From an uncultured bacterium (GTDB lineage: Bacteria > Actinomycetota > Coriobacteriia > Coriobacteriales > Atopobiaceae), in the NCBI GenBank assembly GCA_905214175.1, contig CAJMLD010000064.1, forward strand, positions 1 to 7,835: a stretch of 7,835 bases of DNA, written 5' to 3'. Position numbers and translations under genes: made by a program. This document shows positions 1 to 5,431 of this stretch, piece by piece. A model generated the notes under the pieces. The model made no database searches and was not told where the DNA came from. It saw nothing but the letters and a program-made list of their open reading frames with translations. How positions within the stretch are numbered: the stretch's first letter is position 1; every line of letters starts with the position of its first letter.

Positions 1-184
1 ACTCCCAGTCCTTGACGGGACCGAAGATCTTCTCGCAGAACAGGCCGTCCTTCTCAGGCTTGAGCGTGCGGTAGTTGATCGTCTCGGGCTTCTTGACCTC
101 GCCGTGCGACCAGCTGCGAATCTGGTCTGCAGAGGCAAGAGAGATCTTGATAGCGTCGAAGTCGGTGGTATCGAATTCTGCCAC
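1..184 (-). CDS. rpoC: RNA polymerase beta' subunit, N-terminal fragment (cut by window edge)
   Basis: This is the start of the catalytic beta' subunit of RNA polymerase; 61 codons are visible before the window ends. The reading begins (M)AEFDTTDFDAIKISLAS and contains the RpoC N-terminal signatures IRSWSHGEVKKPETINYRTL and KPEKDGLFCEKIFGP. The zinc-ribbon cysteines and the catalytic NADFDGD motif lie beyond the window. The start is GTG at 184-182, chosen because an AAGGAG Shine-Dalgarno sits 8 nt upstream and the reading matches the family from its first residues. The gene begins 5 nt after the rpoB stop, so the two are co-transcribed and probably translationally coupled. Identity is very secure; only the missing 3' part limits the description. 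Confidence 0.96.
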   Translation of the reverse strand, partial: MAEFDTTDFDAIKISLASADQIRSWSHGEVKKPETINYRTLKPEKDGLFCEKIFGPVKDWE

Positions 185-189
185 AGTCG

Positions 190-3100
190 CTACTCCTTAT
201 CGCTGTTGGCGTCGCCGACGAGGCCGTCGGACTCGCCGAGGTCGCGGGCAAGGCCCTTGACGAGGTCATCGGTGGTGTTGATGTTGGCGAAGACGTCCAC
301 GGGGTTCTCCTTGACCGCGGCCTTCTTCTCCTCCTCGGGCTTGGGCTCGGCCTTCTTCTTGTAGGAGATGGGCTCGATGTCGAGCGCGAGGGAACGCATC
401 TCCTTGACGAGGACCTTGAAGGACTCAGGGATGCCCGCAGGCGGCACGTTCTCGCCCTTGACGATGGCCTCATACGTCTTGACGCGGCCGTTGGTGTCGT
501 CGGACTTGACCGTGAGGATCTCCTGCAGGACGTTGGCCGCGCCGTAGGCGTAGAGGGCCCAAACCTCCATCTCGCCGAAGCGCTGGCCACCGAACTGGGC
601 CTTGCCGCCCAGAGGCTGCTGCGTGACGAGGCTGTAGGGGCCGGTCGAACGCGCGTGAATCTTGTCGTCGACCATGTGGCCGAGCTTCAGGATGTAGGAG
701 GTACCCACCGTGATGGGGCTCTTGAACGCCTCGCCCGTGCGGCCGTCGTAGAGCGTGGTCTTGCCGCGGTCGTTGAGCTGCGGGACGAAGTCGGCGTTCA
801 TGTGCTTGCCGTACTCCAGCATGGCCTTGTTCATGAGGTTCACGTTGGTGCGACGGATGATCTCGGCGACCTCCTTGTCGGTCGCGCCGTCAAAGACGGG
901 CGTGGCCACGGGGATGGGGCCGGGGACGTAGGTCTTGGAGTCGGCCGTGGTGTCGTCCCAGCCGTGGGTGGCGCCCCAGCCGAGGTGGCACTCGAGCAGC
1001 TGGCCCACGTTCATACGAGAAGGAACACCCAGCGGGTCGAGAAGGACGTCCACAGGCGTACCGTCGGCCATGTAGGGCATGTCCTCGACGGGCAGAACCT
1101 TGCAGACAACGCCCTTGTTGCCGTGGCGGCCGGAGATCTTGTCGCCCTGCTGGATCTTGCGGCGCTGCGCGACGAAGACGCGGACAAGCTCGTTCACGCC
1201 GGGCTGGAGGTCGTCTCCAGCCTCGCGGCTGAAGCGCACGACGTCGACAACGCGGCCGTAGGCACCGTGAGGCATCTTGAGCGAGGTGTCGCGCACATCA
1301 TGGGCCTTTGCACCAAAGATGGCGCGAAGCAGGCGCTCCTCGGCCGTGAGGGCCGTCTCGCCCTTGGGCGTGACCTTACCCACCAGGATGTCACCGGGGC
1401 CAACCTCGGCGCCGATGCGAATGATGCCGTCATCGTCGAGGTTCGCGAGCATTTCCTCGGACTGGTTGGGGATCTCGCGGGTAATCTCCTCGGGACCAAG
1501 CTTGGTGTCACGAGCATCGATCTCGTGACGGGAGATGTTGATCGAGGTGAGCAGGTCCTCCTGAACCACGCGGTCGGAGACGATGATGCCGTCCTCGTAG
1601 TTGTAGCCCTCCCATGGCATGTACGCCACAGTGAGGTTCACGCCGAGCGCGAGCTCGGAGTGGTCAATCGAGGTGCCGTCGGCCAGAGGCTGACCGGCCT
1701 CAACGTGATCGCCCACGTGCACGATGGGGCGGTGGTTGATGCAGGTGCTCTGGTTGGAGCGCTGGTACTTGGGCAGCTGGTAGTCCTCGGCGCCGTACTC
1801 GTCAGAGTAGACAACCACGTGCGCGGCATCGACCTTGTCGACCACGCCGGCGTGCGCCGCGCGGATGACCTCGCCAGAGTCGAGAGCGGCGCGAGCCTCC
1901 ATGCCCGTGCCCACGTACGGGGCATGCGGACGAATCAGGGGCACGGCCTGGCGCTGCATGTTAGCGCCCATGAGGGTACGCTTTGCATCGTCGTGCTCAA
2001 GGAACGGGATGAGGTTCGCGGCGACGGAGAGCATCTGGCGGGGCGAGACGTCCATGTAGTCGACGTTAGAGACCTCCACCTGCGCGGGCGCGCCAAAGGA
2101 GCCGTCGAAGTCGCGCGTACGGGCGATGACACGGTCGGGGTTGGTGATGTTGCCCTTGGAATCTACAACCACAAAGCGACGCGTCTTGGGGTCAACGGGG
2201 GTGTTGGCCGGCGCGATGTTGTGGTTCTCCTCCTCATCAGCCGTCATCCACACGATCTCGTCAGTGACCTTGCCGTCGACGACCTTGCGATACGGAGCCT
2301 CGATGAAGCCGTAGTCGTTCACGTGCGCATAGAGCGCCAGCGAGCCGATAAGGCCAATGTTGGGGCCCTCGGGGGTCTCGATGGGGCACATGCGGGAGTA
2401 GTGCGAGTTATGGACGTCGCGGACGGCCGTGGGCACGTTGGTGCGGCGGCTGGAGCCGGACTTGTGGCCGGCAAGGCCGCCAGGGCCCAGGGCGGAGAGA
2501 CGACGCTTGTGCGTGAGGCCCGCCAGCGGGTTGGCCTGGTCCATGAACTGCGAGAGCTGAGAAGAGCCGTAGAACTCCTTGATGGCAGCCACGATCGGGC
2601 GGATGTTTATCAGCGACTGCGGCGTGATGTCATCGGCGTCCTGGGAGGCCATGCGCTCGCGCACGACACGCTCCATGCGGCTCATGCCAATGCGGAACTG
2701 GTTCTGGACGAGCTCGCCCACGGTGCGGACGCGACGGTTGCCAAAGTGGTCGATGTCGTCGGTGTGCTTGGTCTCGTCGCCGGCGTGAAGGGCCAGGAGG
2801 TAGCGAAGTGCCGCCACGATGTCTTCGCTCGTAATCACGCGCTCGTTGGAGTCAACGTCGAGGTCGAGCTTCTTGTTGACCTTGTAACGACCAACGCGCG
2901 CCAGGTCGTAGCGCTGCTGGTTGAAGTAGAGACCATCGAGCAGCGAACGGGCGGAGTCCACAGTGGGAGGCTCGCCGGGGCGCTGGCGACGGTAGATCTC
3001 GAGAAGGGCATCCTCGCGGGTGGTCGCGACGTCGCGCTCGATGGTGGAACGGACCACATCGGAGTCGCCAAGGAGCGAGAGAAGCTCGTCGTCGGTCTCG

Positions 3101-3711
3101 GCGATGCCCAGGGCGCGCAGGAACGATGTTGCGCTCTGGCGACGCTTGCGGTCGATGGAGACCACAAGGTGGCCGCGCTTGTCGACCTCGAACTCGAGCC
3201 ATGCGCCACGCGCGGGGATGAACTGCACGCGGTGGATGAGAACGCCAGAGTCCATCTCAGCGGCGAAGTAGACGCCGGGTGAGCGGACCAGCTGAGAGAC
3301 GACGACGCGCTCGGAGCCATTGATGATGAAGGTGCCGCGGTCGGTCATGAGCGGGAAATCGCCCATGAAGACGAGCTGCTCCTTGATCTCACCGGTCTCC
3401 TTGTTGATGAAGCGCACATCCACGAAGAGGGGCGCCTGGTAGGACAGGTCCTTGGCGCGGCACTCGGCCAGGCTGTGGGACGGGTCACCGAACTGGTGCT
3501 CGCCGAAGGTCACCTGCATGGTCCCAGCAGAGTTCTCGATGGGCGAGAACTCAGCGAAGGACTCGGCGATGCCGTCGGTCATGAAGTGCTTGAACGAATC
3601 CTTCTGGACGGAGATGAGGTTGGGCAGCTCCATCGCAGGGGGGATTTTGCTAAAGCTCTTGCGCGTTCGGGTGACTTGCGGTTTAGTAAGAGAAGTCTTT
3701 GCGGTAGACAC
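190..3711 (-). CDS. rpoB: RNA polymerase beta subunit
   Basis: RpoB, 1173 residues, forms the beta half of the RNA polymerase active-site cleft and carries the rifamycin pocket. The start is GTG at 3711-3709, with GAAGGAGG 9 nt upstream. Landmarks: beta N-terminal lobe with TDRGTFIINGSERVVVSQL and R143; rifampicin region 382-408 (GSSQLSQFMDQ...HKRRLSAL) with sensitive-type S387, Q388, D391, H401, R404 and S406; IETPEGPNIGLI at 444-455; EGYNYEDGI around 701-709; active-site lysines K858 and K866 in GDKISGRHGNKG; beta clamp region GGKAQFGGQRFGEMEVWALYAYG at 1035-1057. By alignment to E. coli the numbering offset changes from 125 before residue 414 to 117 after 430, because the usual RERAGFE fork-loop-2 segment is replaced by a 16-residue stretch. 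A charged tail of about 58 residues follows the usual C-terminus. The gene has its own promoter and sits directly upstream of rpoC. Confidence 0.98.
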   Translation of the reverse strand: MSTAKTSLTKPQVTRTRKSFSKIPPAMELPNLISVQKDSFKHFMTDGIAESFAEFSPIENSAGTMQVTFGEHQFGDPSHSLAECRAKDLSYQAPLFVDVRFINKETGEIKEQLVFMGDFPLMTDRGTFIINGSERVVVSQLVRSPGVYFAAEMDSGVLIHRVQFIPARGAWLEFEVDKRGHLVVSIDRKRRQSATSFLRALGIAETDDELLSLLGDSDVVRSTIERDVATTREDALLEIYRRQRPGEPPTVDSARSLLDGLYFNQQRYDLARVGRYKVNKKLDLDVDSNERVITSEDIVAALRYLLALHAGDETKHTDDIDHFGNRRVRTVGELVQNQFRIGMSRMERVVRERMASQDADDITPQSLINIRPIVAAIKEFYGSSQLSQFMDQANPLAGLTHKRRLSALGPGGLAGHKSGSSRRTNVPTAVRDVHNSHYSRMCPIETPEGPNIGLIGSLALYAHVNDYGFIEAPYRKVVDGKVTDEIVWMTADEEENHNIAPANTPVDPKTRRFVVVDSKGNITNPDRVIARTRDFDGSFGAPAQVEVSNVDYMDVSPRQMLSVAANLIPFLEHDDAKRTLMGANMQRQAVPLIRPHAPYVGTGMEARAALDSGEVIRAAHAGVVDKVDAAHVVVYSDEYGAEDYQLPKYQRSNQSTCINHRPIVHVGDHVEAGQPLADGTSIDHSELALGVNLTVAYMPWEGYNYEDGIIVSDRVVQEDLLTSINISRHEIDARDTKLGPEEITREIPNQSEEMLANLDDDGIIRIGAEVGPGDILVGKVTPKGETALTAEERLLRAIFGAKAHDVRDTSLKMPHGAYGRVVDVVRFSREAGDDLQPGVNELVRVFVAQRRKIQQGDKISGRHGNKGVVCKVLPVEDMPYMADGTPVDVLLDPLGVPSRMNVGQLLECHLGWGATHGWDDTTADSKTYVPGPIPVATPVFDGATDKEVAEIIRRTNVNLMNKAMLEYGKHMNADFVPQLNDRGKTTLYDGRTGEAFKSPITVGTSYILKLGHMVDDKIHARSTGPYSLVTQQPLGGKAQFGGQRFGEMEVWALYAYGAANVLQEILTVKSDDTNGRVKTYEAIVKGENVPPAGIPESFKVLVKEMRSLALDIEPISYKKKAEPKPEEEKKAAVKENPVDVFANINTTDDLVKGLARDLGESDGLVGDANSDKE
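193..198 (-). promoter_or_regulatory. rpoC ribosome binding site embedded in the end of rpoB
   Basis: The last two rpoB codons before TAG are AAG GAG, which form a Shine-Dalgarno 8 nt from the rpoC GTG. It fixes the rpoC start and implies that ribosomes finishing rpoB help load rpoC. Confidence 0.85.
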
Positions 3712-3720
3712 CAGGCTTTT

Positions 3721-3727
3721 CCTCCTT
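3721..3727 (-). promoter_or_regulatory. rpoB ribosome binding site
   Basis: AAGGAGG on the minus strand lies 9 nt upstream of the GTG start at 3711. It supports the GTG rather than a later ATG (the first internal Met is residue 27). Confidence 0.85.
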
Positions 3728-3763
3728 CAAAAGGGTGGAAGGCGGCAATTGTCGCAAACTAGT

Positions 3764-3792
3764 AATCTAGCCAAGCACACGTCTTCCGTCAA
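3764..3792 (-). promoter_or_regulatory. Promoter of rpoB-rpoC
   Basis: On the minus strand a -35 element TTGACG (3792-3787) is followed by a 17-nt spacer and a -10 element TAGATT (3769-3764). This is a good sigma-A/sigma-70 type match. The predicted transcript starts near 3757 and has a leader of about 45 nt ending in a strong Shine-Dalgarno. The position, downstream of the rplL terminator, fits a dedicated rpoBC promoter. The start site is inferred, not observed. Confidence 0.72.
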
Positions 3793-3801
3793 TGAAAAGT
3801 C

Positions 3802-3830
3802 TTGACTTGCTCAGCATTTTCTATTAGATT
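3802..3830 (+). promoter_or_regulatory. Divergent plus-strand promoter-like sequence
   Basis: On the plus strand TTGACT (3802-3807), a 17-nt spacer and TAGATT (3825-3830) form a promoter match as good as the rpoB one, pointing the other way. The two -35 elements are only 9 nt apart. A small dyad, AAGTC-TT-GACTT (3797-3808), lies between and over them. No credible gene lies downstream on the plus strand; a transcript would run through 3837-4093 and then antisense to rplL. It could be a noncoding or antisense RNA promoter, or a chance match in an AT-rich stretch. Confidence 0.4.
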
Positions 3831-3837
3831 CTCCGAG

Positions 3838-4055
3838 TTTTCACGCTTTTCCCGCAAAATCCACGTGATATGTGTGAAGGTTTTGTGTACGCAACCCGTG
3901 GGGACCTGCAGGTCTGCGCGTATGGGGCCAACTCTCTACCAAAAACACGGCTGCTTGTTACCGGGCCGGCAGGACTGGCGAGCAACAACAGGGCACATGC
4001 ACGAAAACCCAATCGGGCCGGCAGCAACGGACTTGCTGACACGTACGCCCACGCA
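3838..4055. other. Noncoding stretch between rplL terminator and rpoB promoter, with self-complementary arms
   Basis: No gene-like reading frame with a ribosome binding site is visible here. The stretch contains a hairpin TCACG/CGTGA (3841-3845 with 3864-3868, inner TTTT/AAAA), a 12-bp palindrome GACCTGCAGGTC (3903-3914), and an 11-bp direct repeat CGGGCCGGCAG (3962-3972 and 4014-4024). Its two ends can pair over long range: 3881-3888 with 4055-4062, 3897-3901 with 4049-4053, and 3918-3922 with 4044-4048. It may be a structured RNA or simply spacer; I cannot name a family. Confidence 0.35.
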
Positions 4056-4093
4056 CACAAAAAGGGGGTCGAGCCATATGGCCCGACCCCCTT
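4056..4093 (-). terminator. Intrinsic terminator after rplL
   Basis: A stem of 10 perfect pairs, AAGGGGGTCG (4062-4071) with CGACCCCCTT (4084-4093), continues with a G.U pair and GCCA/TGGC around a two-base tip. On the minus strand it is followed by a run of five T. The single internal mismatch (A.C as plus-strand RNA) becomes G.U as minus-strand RNA, so the structure favours the minus direction. It lies about 34 nt past the rplL stop and ends the rplJ-rplL unit before rpoB. Confidence 0.88.
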
Positions 4094-4126
4094 GAAACTC
4101 AAGCAGAGCGTCCGAGAAACCCGAAG

Positions 4127-4507
4127 TTACTTCAGGGTGACGGTGGCGCCGGCCTCCTCGAGCTGCTTCTTGGCGTCCTCGGCGTCCTCCTTCTTGGCAC
4201 CCTCGAGCAGGACGGTGGGGGCAGCCTCCACCTTGTCCTTGGCCTCCTTCAGGCCGAGGCTGGTGAGAGCGCGGACAACCTTGATGACGGCGATCTTGTT
4301 GGAGCCGAAGGAAGTGAGCTCAACGTCGAAGTTGGTCTTCTCCTCCTCCTCGGCAGCAGCAGCGCCAGCAGCGGGAGCAGCGGCAACGGCGACGGGGGCA
4401 GCGGCGGACACGCCGAAGACGTCCTCCAGCTCGTGGACGAGCTCAGAAAGCTCGAGGGCGGGCATCTCCTTGAGGGCCTCGATGATCTCTTCCTTGGTAG
4501 CAGCCAT
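4127..4507 (-). CDS. rplL: 50S ribosomal protein L7/L12
   Basis: L7/L12, 126 residues, is the flexible stalk protein that binds as dimers to L10 and recruits translational GTPases (EF-G, EF-Tu, IF2). Residues 1-32 (MAATKEEIIEALKEMPALEL onward) are the dimerisation and L10-binding helices. Residues 34-55 are an Ala/Pro/Val/Gly hinge. Residues 56-126 are the globular factor-binding domain, with KIAVIKVVRALTSLGLKEAK matching the conserved factor-contact surface, and ending EEAGATVTLK. Length is typical. The ATG at 4507 has AAGGAG 7 nt upstream. It follows rplJ by 75 nt and ends at a strong terminator. A small hairpin (4528-4544) just upstream could influence its higher synthesis relative to L10. 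Confidence 0.98.
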   Translation of the reverse strand: MAATKEEIIEALKEMPALELSELVHELEDVFGVSAAAPVAVAAAPAAGAAAAEEEEKTNFDVELTSFGSNKIAVIKVVRALTSLGLKEAKDKVEAAPTVLLEGAKKEDAEDAKKQLEEAGATVTLK

Positions 4508-4527
4508 GCTAATTCTCCTTTGAATTG

Positions 4528-4544
4528 GGGCACCTTGTGTGCCC
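4528..4544 (-). other. Small hairpin in the rplJ-rplL spacer
   Basis: GGGCAC (4528-4533) and GTGCCC (4539-4544) form a 6-bp stem with a 5-nt loop on the minus-strand transcript, ending 7 nt before the rplL Shine-Dalgarno. There is no T-run, so it is not a terminator. It could be a processing or stability element that helps express rplL above rplJ; that role is inference. Confidence 0.4.
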
Positions 4545-4582
4545 TCAGGTTTGTCTGGTAGTGCGGGTAGTGCGGCAGGACG

Positions 4583-5101
4583 CTACGCGGCCTGCTTGTC
4601 GGCGACCGCCTGGAGCGCGGTGACGAGGCCCCTGGCGGGACCAGCGCACACCTGCGCAATGCCGGAGAGCGGGCTGCCAATGACGTACACGAGCTTGGCG
4701 AGCAGCTCGTCGCGGGACGGGAGCTCGGCGTACGCGAGAGCCTCCTCGGCCGTGATAGCCTTGCCGTCGGCGATGCCACCCAGGATCTGCATCTTCTTGA
4801 GCTTGTCGGCCTCCTGCTTCAGGACCTTAGCGGCCTCGACAGGGTCGTTCTCGTAGAAGACGTAGGCGCAGGTGCCCTTGAGCATGTCGTCGATGTTGGG
4901 CATCTCGGCCTCGTTGAGGGCAATGCGCACTATGTTGTTCTTGTAGACCTTCATGTGTGCGTTGGCCTCGCGCAGGGCGCGACGGAGCTCCTGGGCCTCC
5001 TTCACGGTGAGGCCGCGGTAGTCGACGACAAAGACGCCCTTGGAAGCCTCGATGGAACCCTTGACCTTCTCGAGCATGTCGATGTTGGACTGTGCTGGCA
5101 T
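4583..5101 (-). CDS. rplJ: 50S ribosomal protein L10
   Basis: L10, 172 residues, anchors the L7/L12 dimers to the L11-binding region of 23S rRNA, and in many bacteria represses its own mRNA. The N-terminal RNA-binding domain shows VFVVDYRGLTVKEAQELRRAL (about 23-43) and MKVYKNNIVRIAL (50-62). The middle has DPVEAAKVLKQEADK. The C-terminal helix (about 145-170) is the L7/L12-binding spine. The ATG at 5101 has a perfect AAGGAGGT (5115-5108) 6 nt upstream. Upstream lies a leader of about 210 nt containing an L10-type RNA element, so autoregulation by L10 or L10-L12 is likely. It is separated from rplA by an intrinsic terminator, so rplJ-rplL is probably its own transcription unit. Confidence 0.98.
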   Translation of the reverse strand: MPAQSNIDMLEKVKGSIEASKGVFVVDYRGLTVKEAQELRRALREANAHMKVYKNNIVRIALNEAEMPNIDDMLKGTCAYVFYENDPVEAAKVLKQEADKLKKMQILGGIADGKAITAEEALAYAELPSRDELLAKLVYVIGSPLSGIAQVCAGPARGLVTALQAVADKQAA

Positions 5102-5107
5102 GTGAAC

Positions 5108-5197
5108 ACCTCCTTCTCATGCGTTTCCGGGCACGATCCGCCGACGCGGCGGGCCCCTCGCATGAGAGGGCCCCGCTTGGCGCAGCCAAACGGGGCC
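5108..5197 (-). promoter_or_regulatory. Nested alternative hairpins covering the rplJ ribosome binding site
   Basis: Three pairings compete on the minus-strand RNA. A: 5186-5197 with 5169-5180 (12 pairs including one G.U, 5-nt loop). B: a hairpin over 5151-5173 (9 pairs, one bulged U). C: 5159-5167 with 5115-5123 (UCUCAUGCG with CGCAUGAGA, 9 perfect pairs), extendable into the Shine-Dalgarno by two G-C pairs past a bulged A. A and B share 5169-5173, and B and C share 5159-5167. No T-run follows, so control of translation start is more likely than attenuation. The pairings are visible; the switching is inferred. Confidence 0.5.
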
Positions 5198-5214
5198 TCA
5201 TAGGTTCATAGCTG

Positions 5215-5280
5215 AGACCACCTCGGCAGGCGGGTTTCCCCTTTGAGCCCGTAGGCACCGGCTGTCTTTGGCAGCGGGAC
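5215..5280 (-). ncRNA. L10-type ribosomal protein leader
   Basis: The minus-strand RNA carries GCCAAAGACAGCCGGUG (from 5272) and, after a CGGG/CCCG-closed loop (5248-5251 with 5231-5234), CCUGCCGAGGU (5230-5220). These match the recalled pattern of the bacterial L10 leader (roughly CCGAAGACAGnnGGUG ... CCUnCCGAGGU), where L10 with L12 binds a kinked helix to control rplJ-rplL. CCGC before the motif can pair with GUGG after it. One C.U mismatch is present in the GCCGG/CCUGC helix. The position, directly upstream of rplJ, fits. A covariance-model match would confirm it. Confidence 0.72.
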
Positions 5281-5295
5281 GTGCAACGTGTGCAA

Positions 5296-5314
5296 TGCAG
5301 GTCTCAAACCTGCA
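5296..5314 (-). other. Hairpin at the predicted 5' end of the rplJ transcript
   Basis: TGCAGGT (5314-5308 on the minus strand) and ACCTGCA (5302-5296) form a perfect 7-bp stem with a 5-nt loop. It sits at or just after the transcription start predicted from the promoter candidate, so it could protect the 5' end or belong to the leader fold. Confidence 0.4.
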
Positions 5315-5320
5315 GCGGTG

Positions 5321-5350
5321 ATTCTCGCACGGCTAGCGCTAGCACCTCAA
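5321..5350 (-). promoter_or_regulatory. Candidate promoter of rplJ-rplL
   Basis: On the minus strand TTGAGG (5350-5345), an 18-nt spacer and GAGAAT (5326-5321) form a moderate match, with an extended TGC just before the -10. It lies between the rplA terminator and the L10 leader, where a promoter is needed if termination is efficient. The predicted start is near 5314. The match is only 4 of 6 in each box. Confidence 0.45.
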
Positions 5351-5379
5351 GACAACCAAGCGGCACACGGGATCGACAC

Positions 5380-5407
5380 AAAAAAGCCCCGCTCATGCGA
5401 GCGGGGC
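5380..5407 (-). terminator. Intrinsic terminator after rplA
   Basis: GCCCCGCTC (5386-5394) and GAGCGGGGC (5399-5407) form 9 perfect G/C-rich pairs with a 4-nt loop. On the minus strand a run of six T (5385-5380) follows. It begins 24 nt past the rplA stop. It is a textbook rho-independent terminator that separates rplK-rplA from rplJ-rplL. Confidence 0.92.
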
Positions 5408-5431
5408 CTGCATACCAGGATGCGGTTGGAG

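Noticed and set aside
2425..2472. Local frameshift explaining the missing RERAGFE in RpoB
   Set aside because: The flanking frame is unbroken, the stretch is an exact multiple of three longer, and no other frame restores the motif.
655..3282. An 875-codon open frame on the plus strand opposite rpoB
   Set aside because: It mirrors rpoB codon by codon in a high-GC gene; composition (Val/Asp/His/Leu-rich) is typical of antisense shadows and no domain is recognisable.
3903..3914. 12-bp palindrome GACCTGCAGGTC as an operator
   Set aside because: Perfect but short, located upstream of the rpoB promoter with no second copy or known regulator match; kept only as a note.
3962..4024. Direct repeat CGGGCCGGCAG (two copies) as a mobile-element or CRISPR-like signal
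   Set aside because: Only two short copies, with no further units, target duplications or associated genes.
3870..4523. A 217-codon plus-strand open frame starting in the rplL-rpoB gap
   Set aside because: No ribosome binding site, low-complexity product, and most of it is antisense to rplL; the gap portion is better explained as noncoding.
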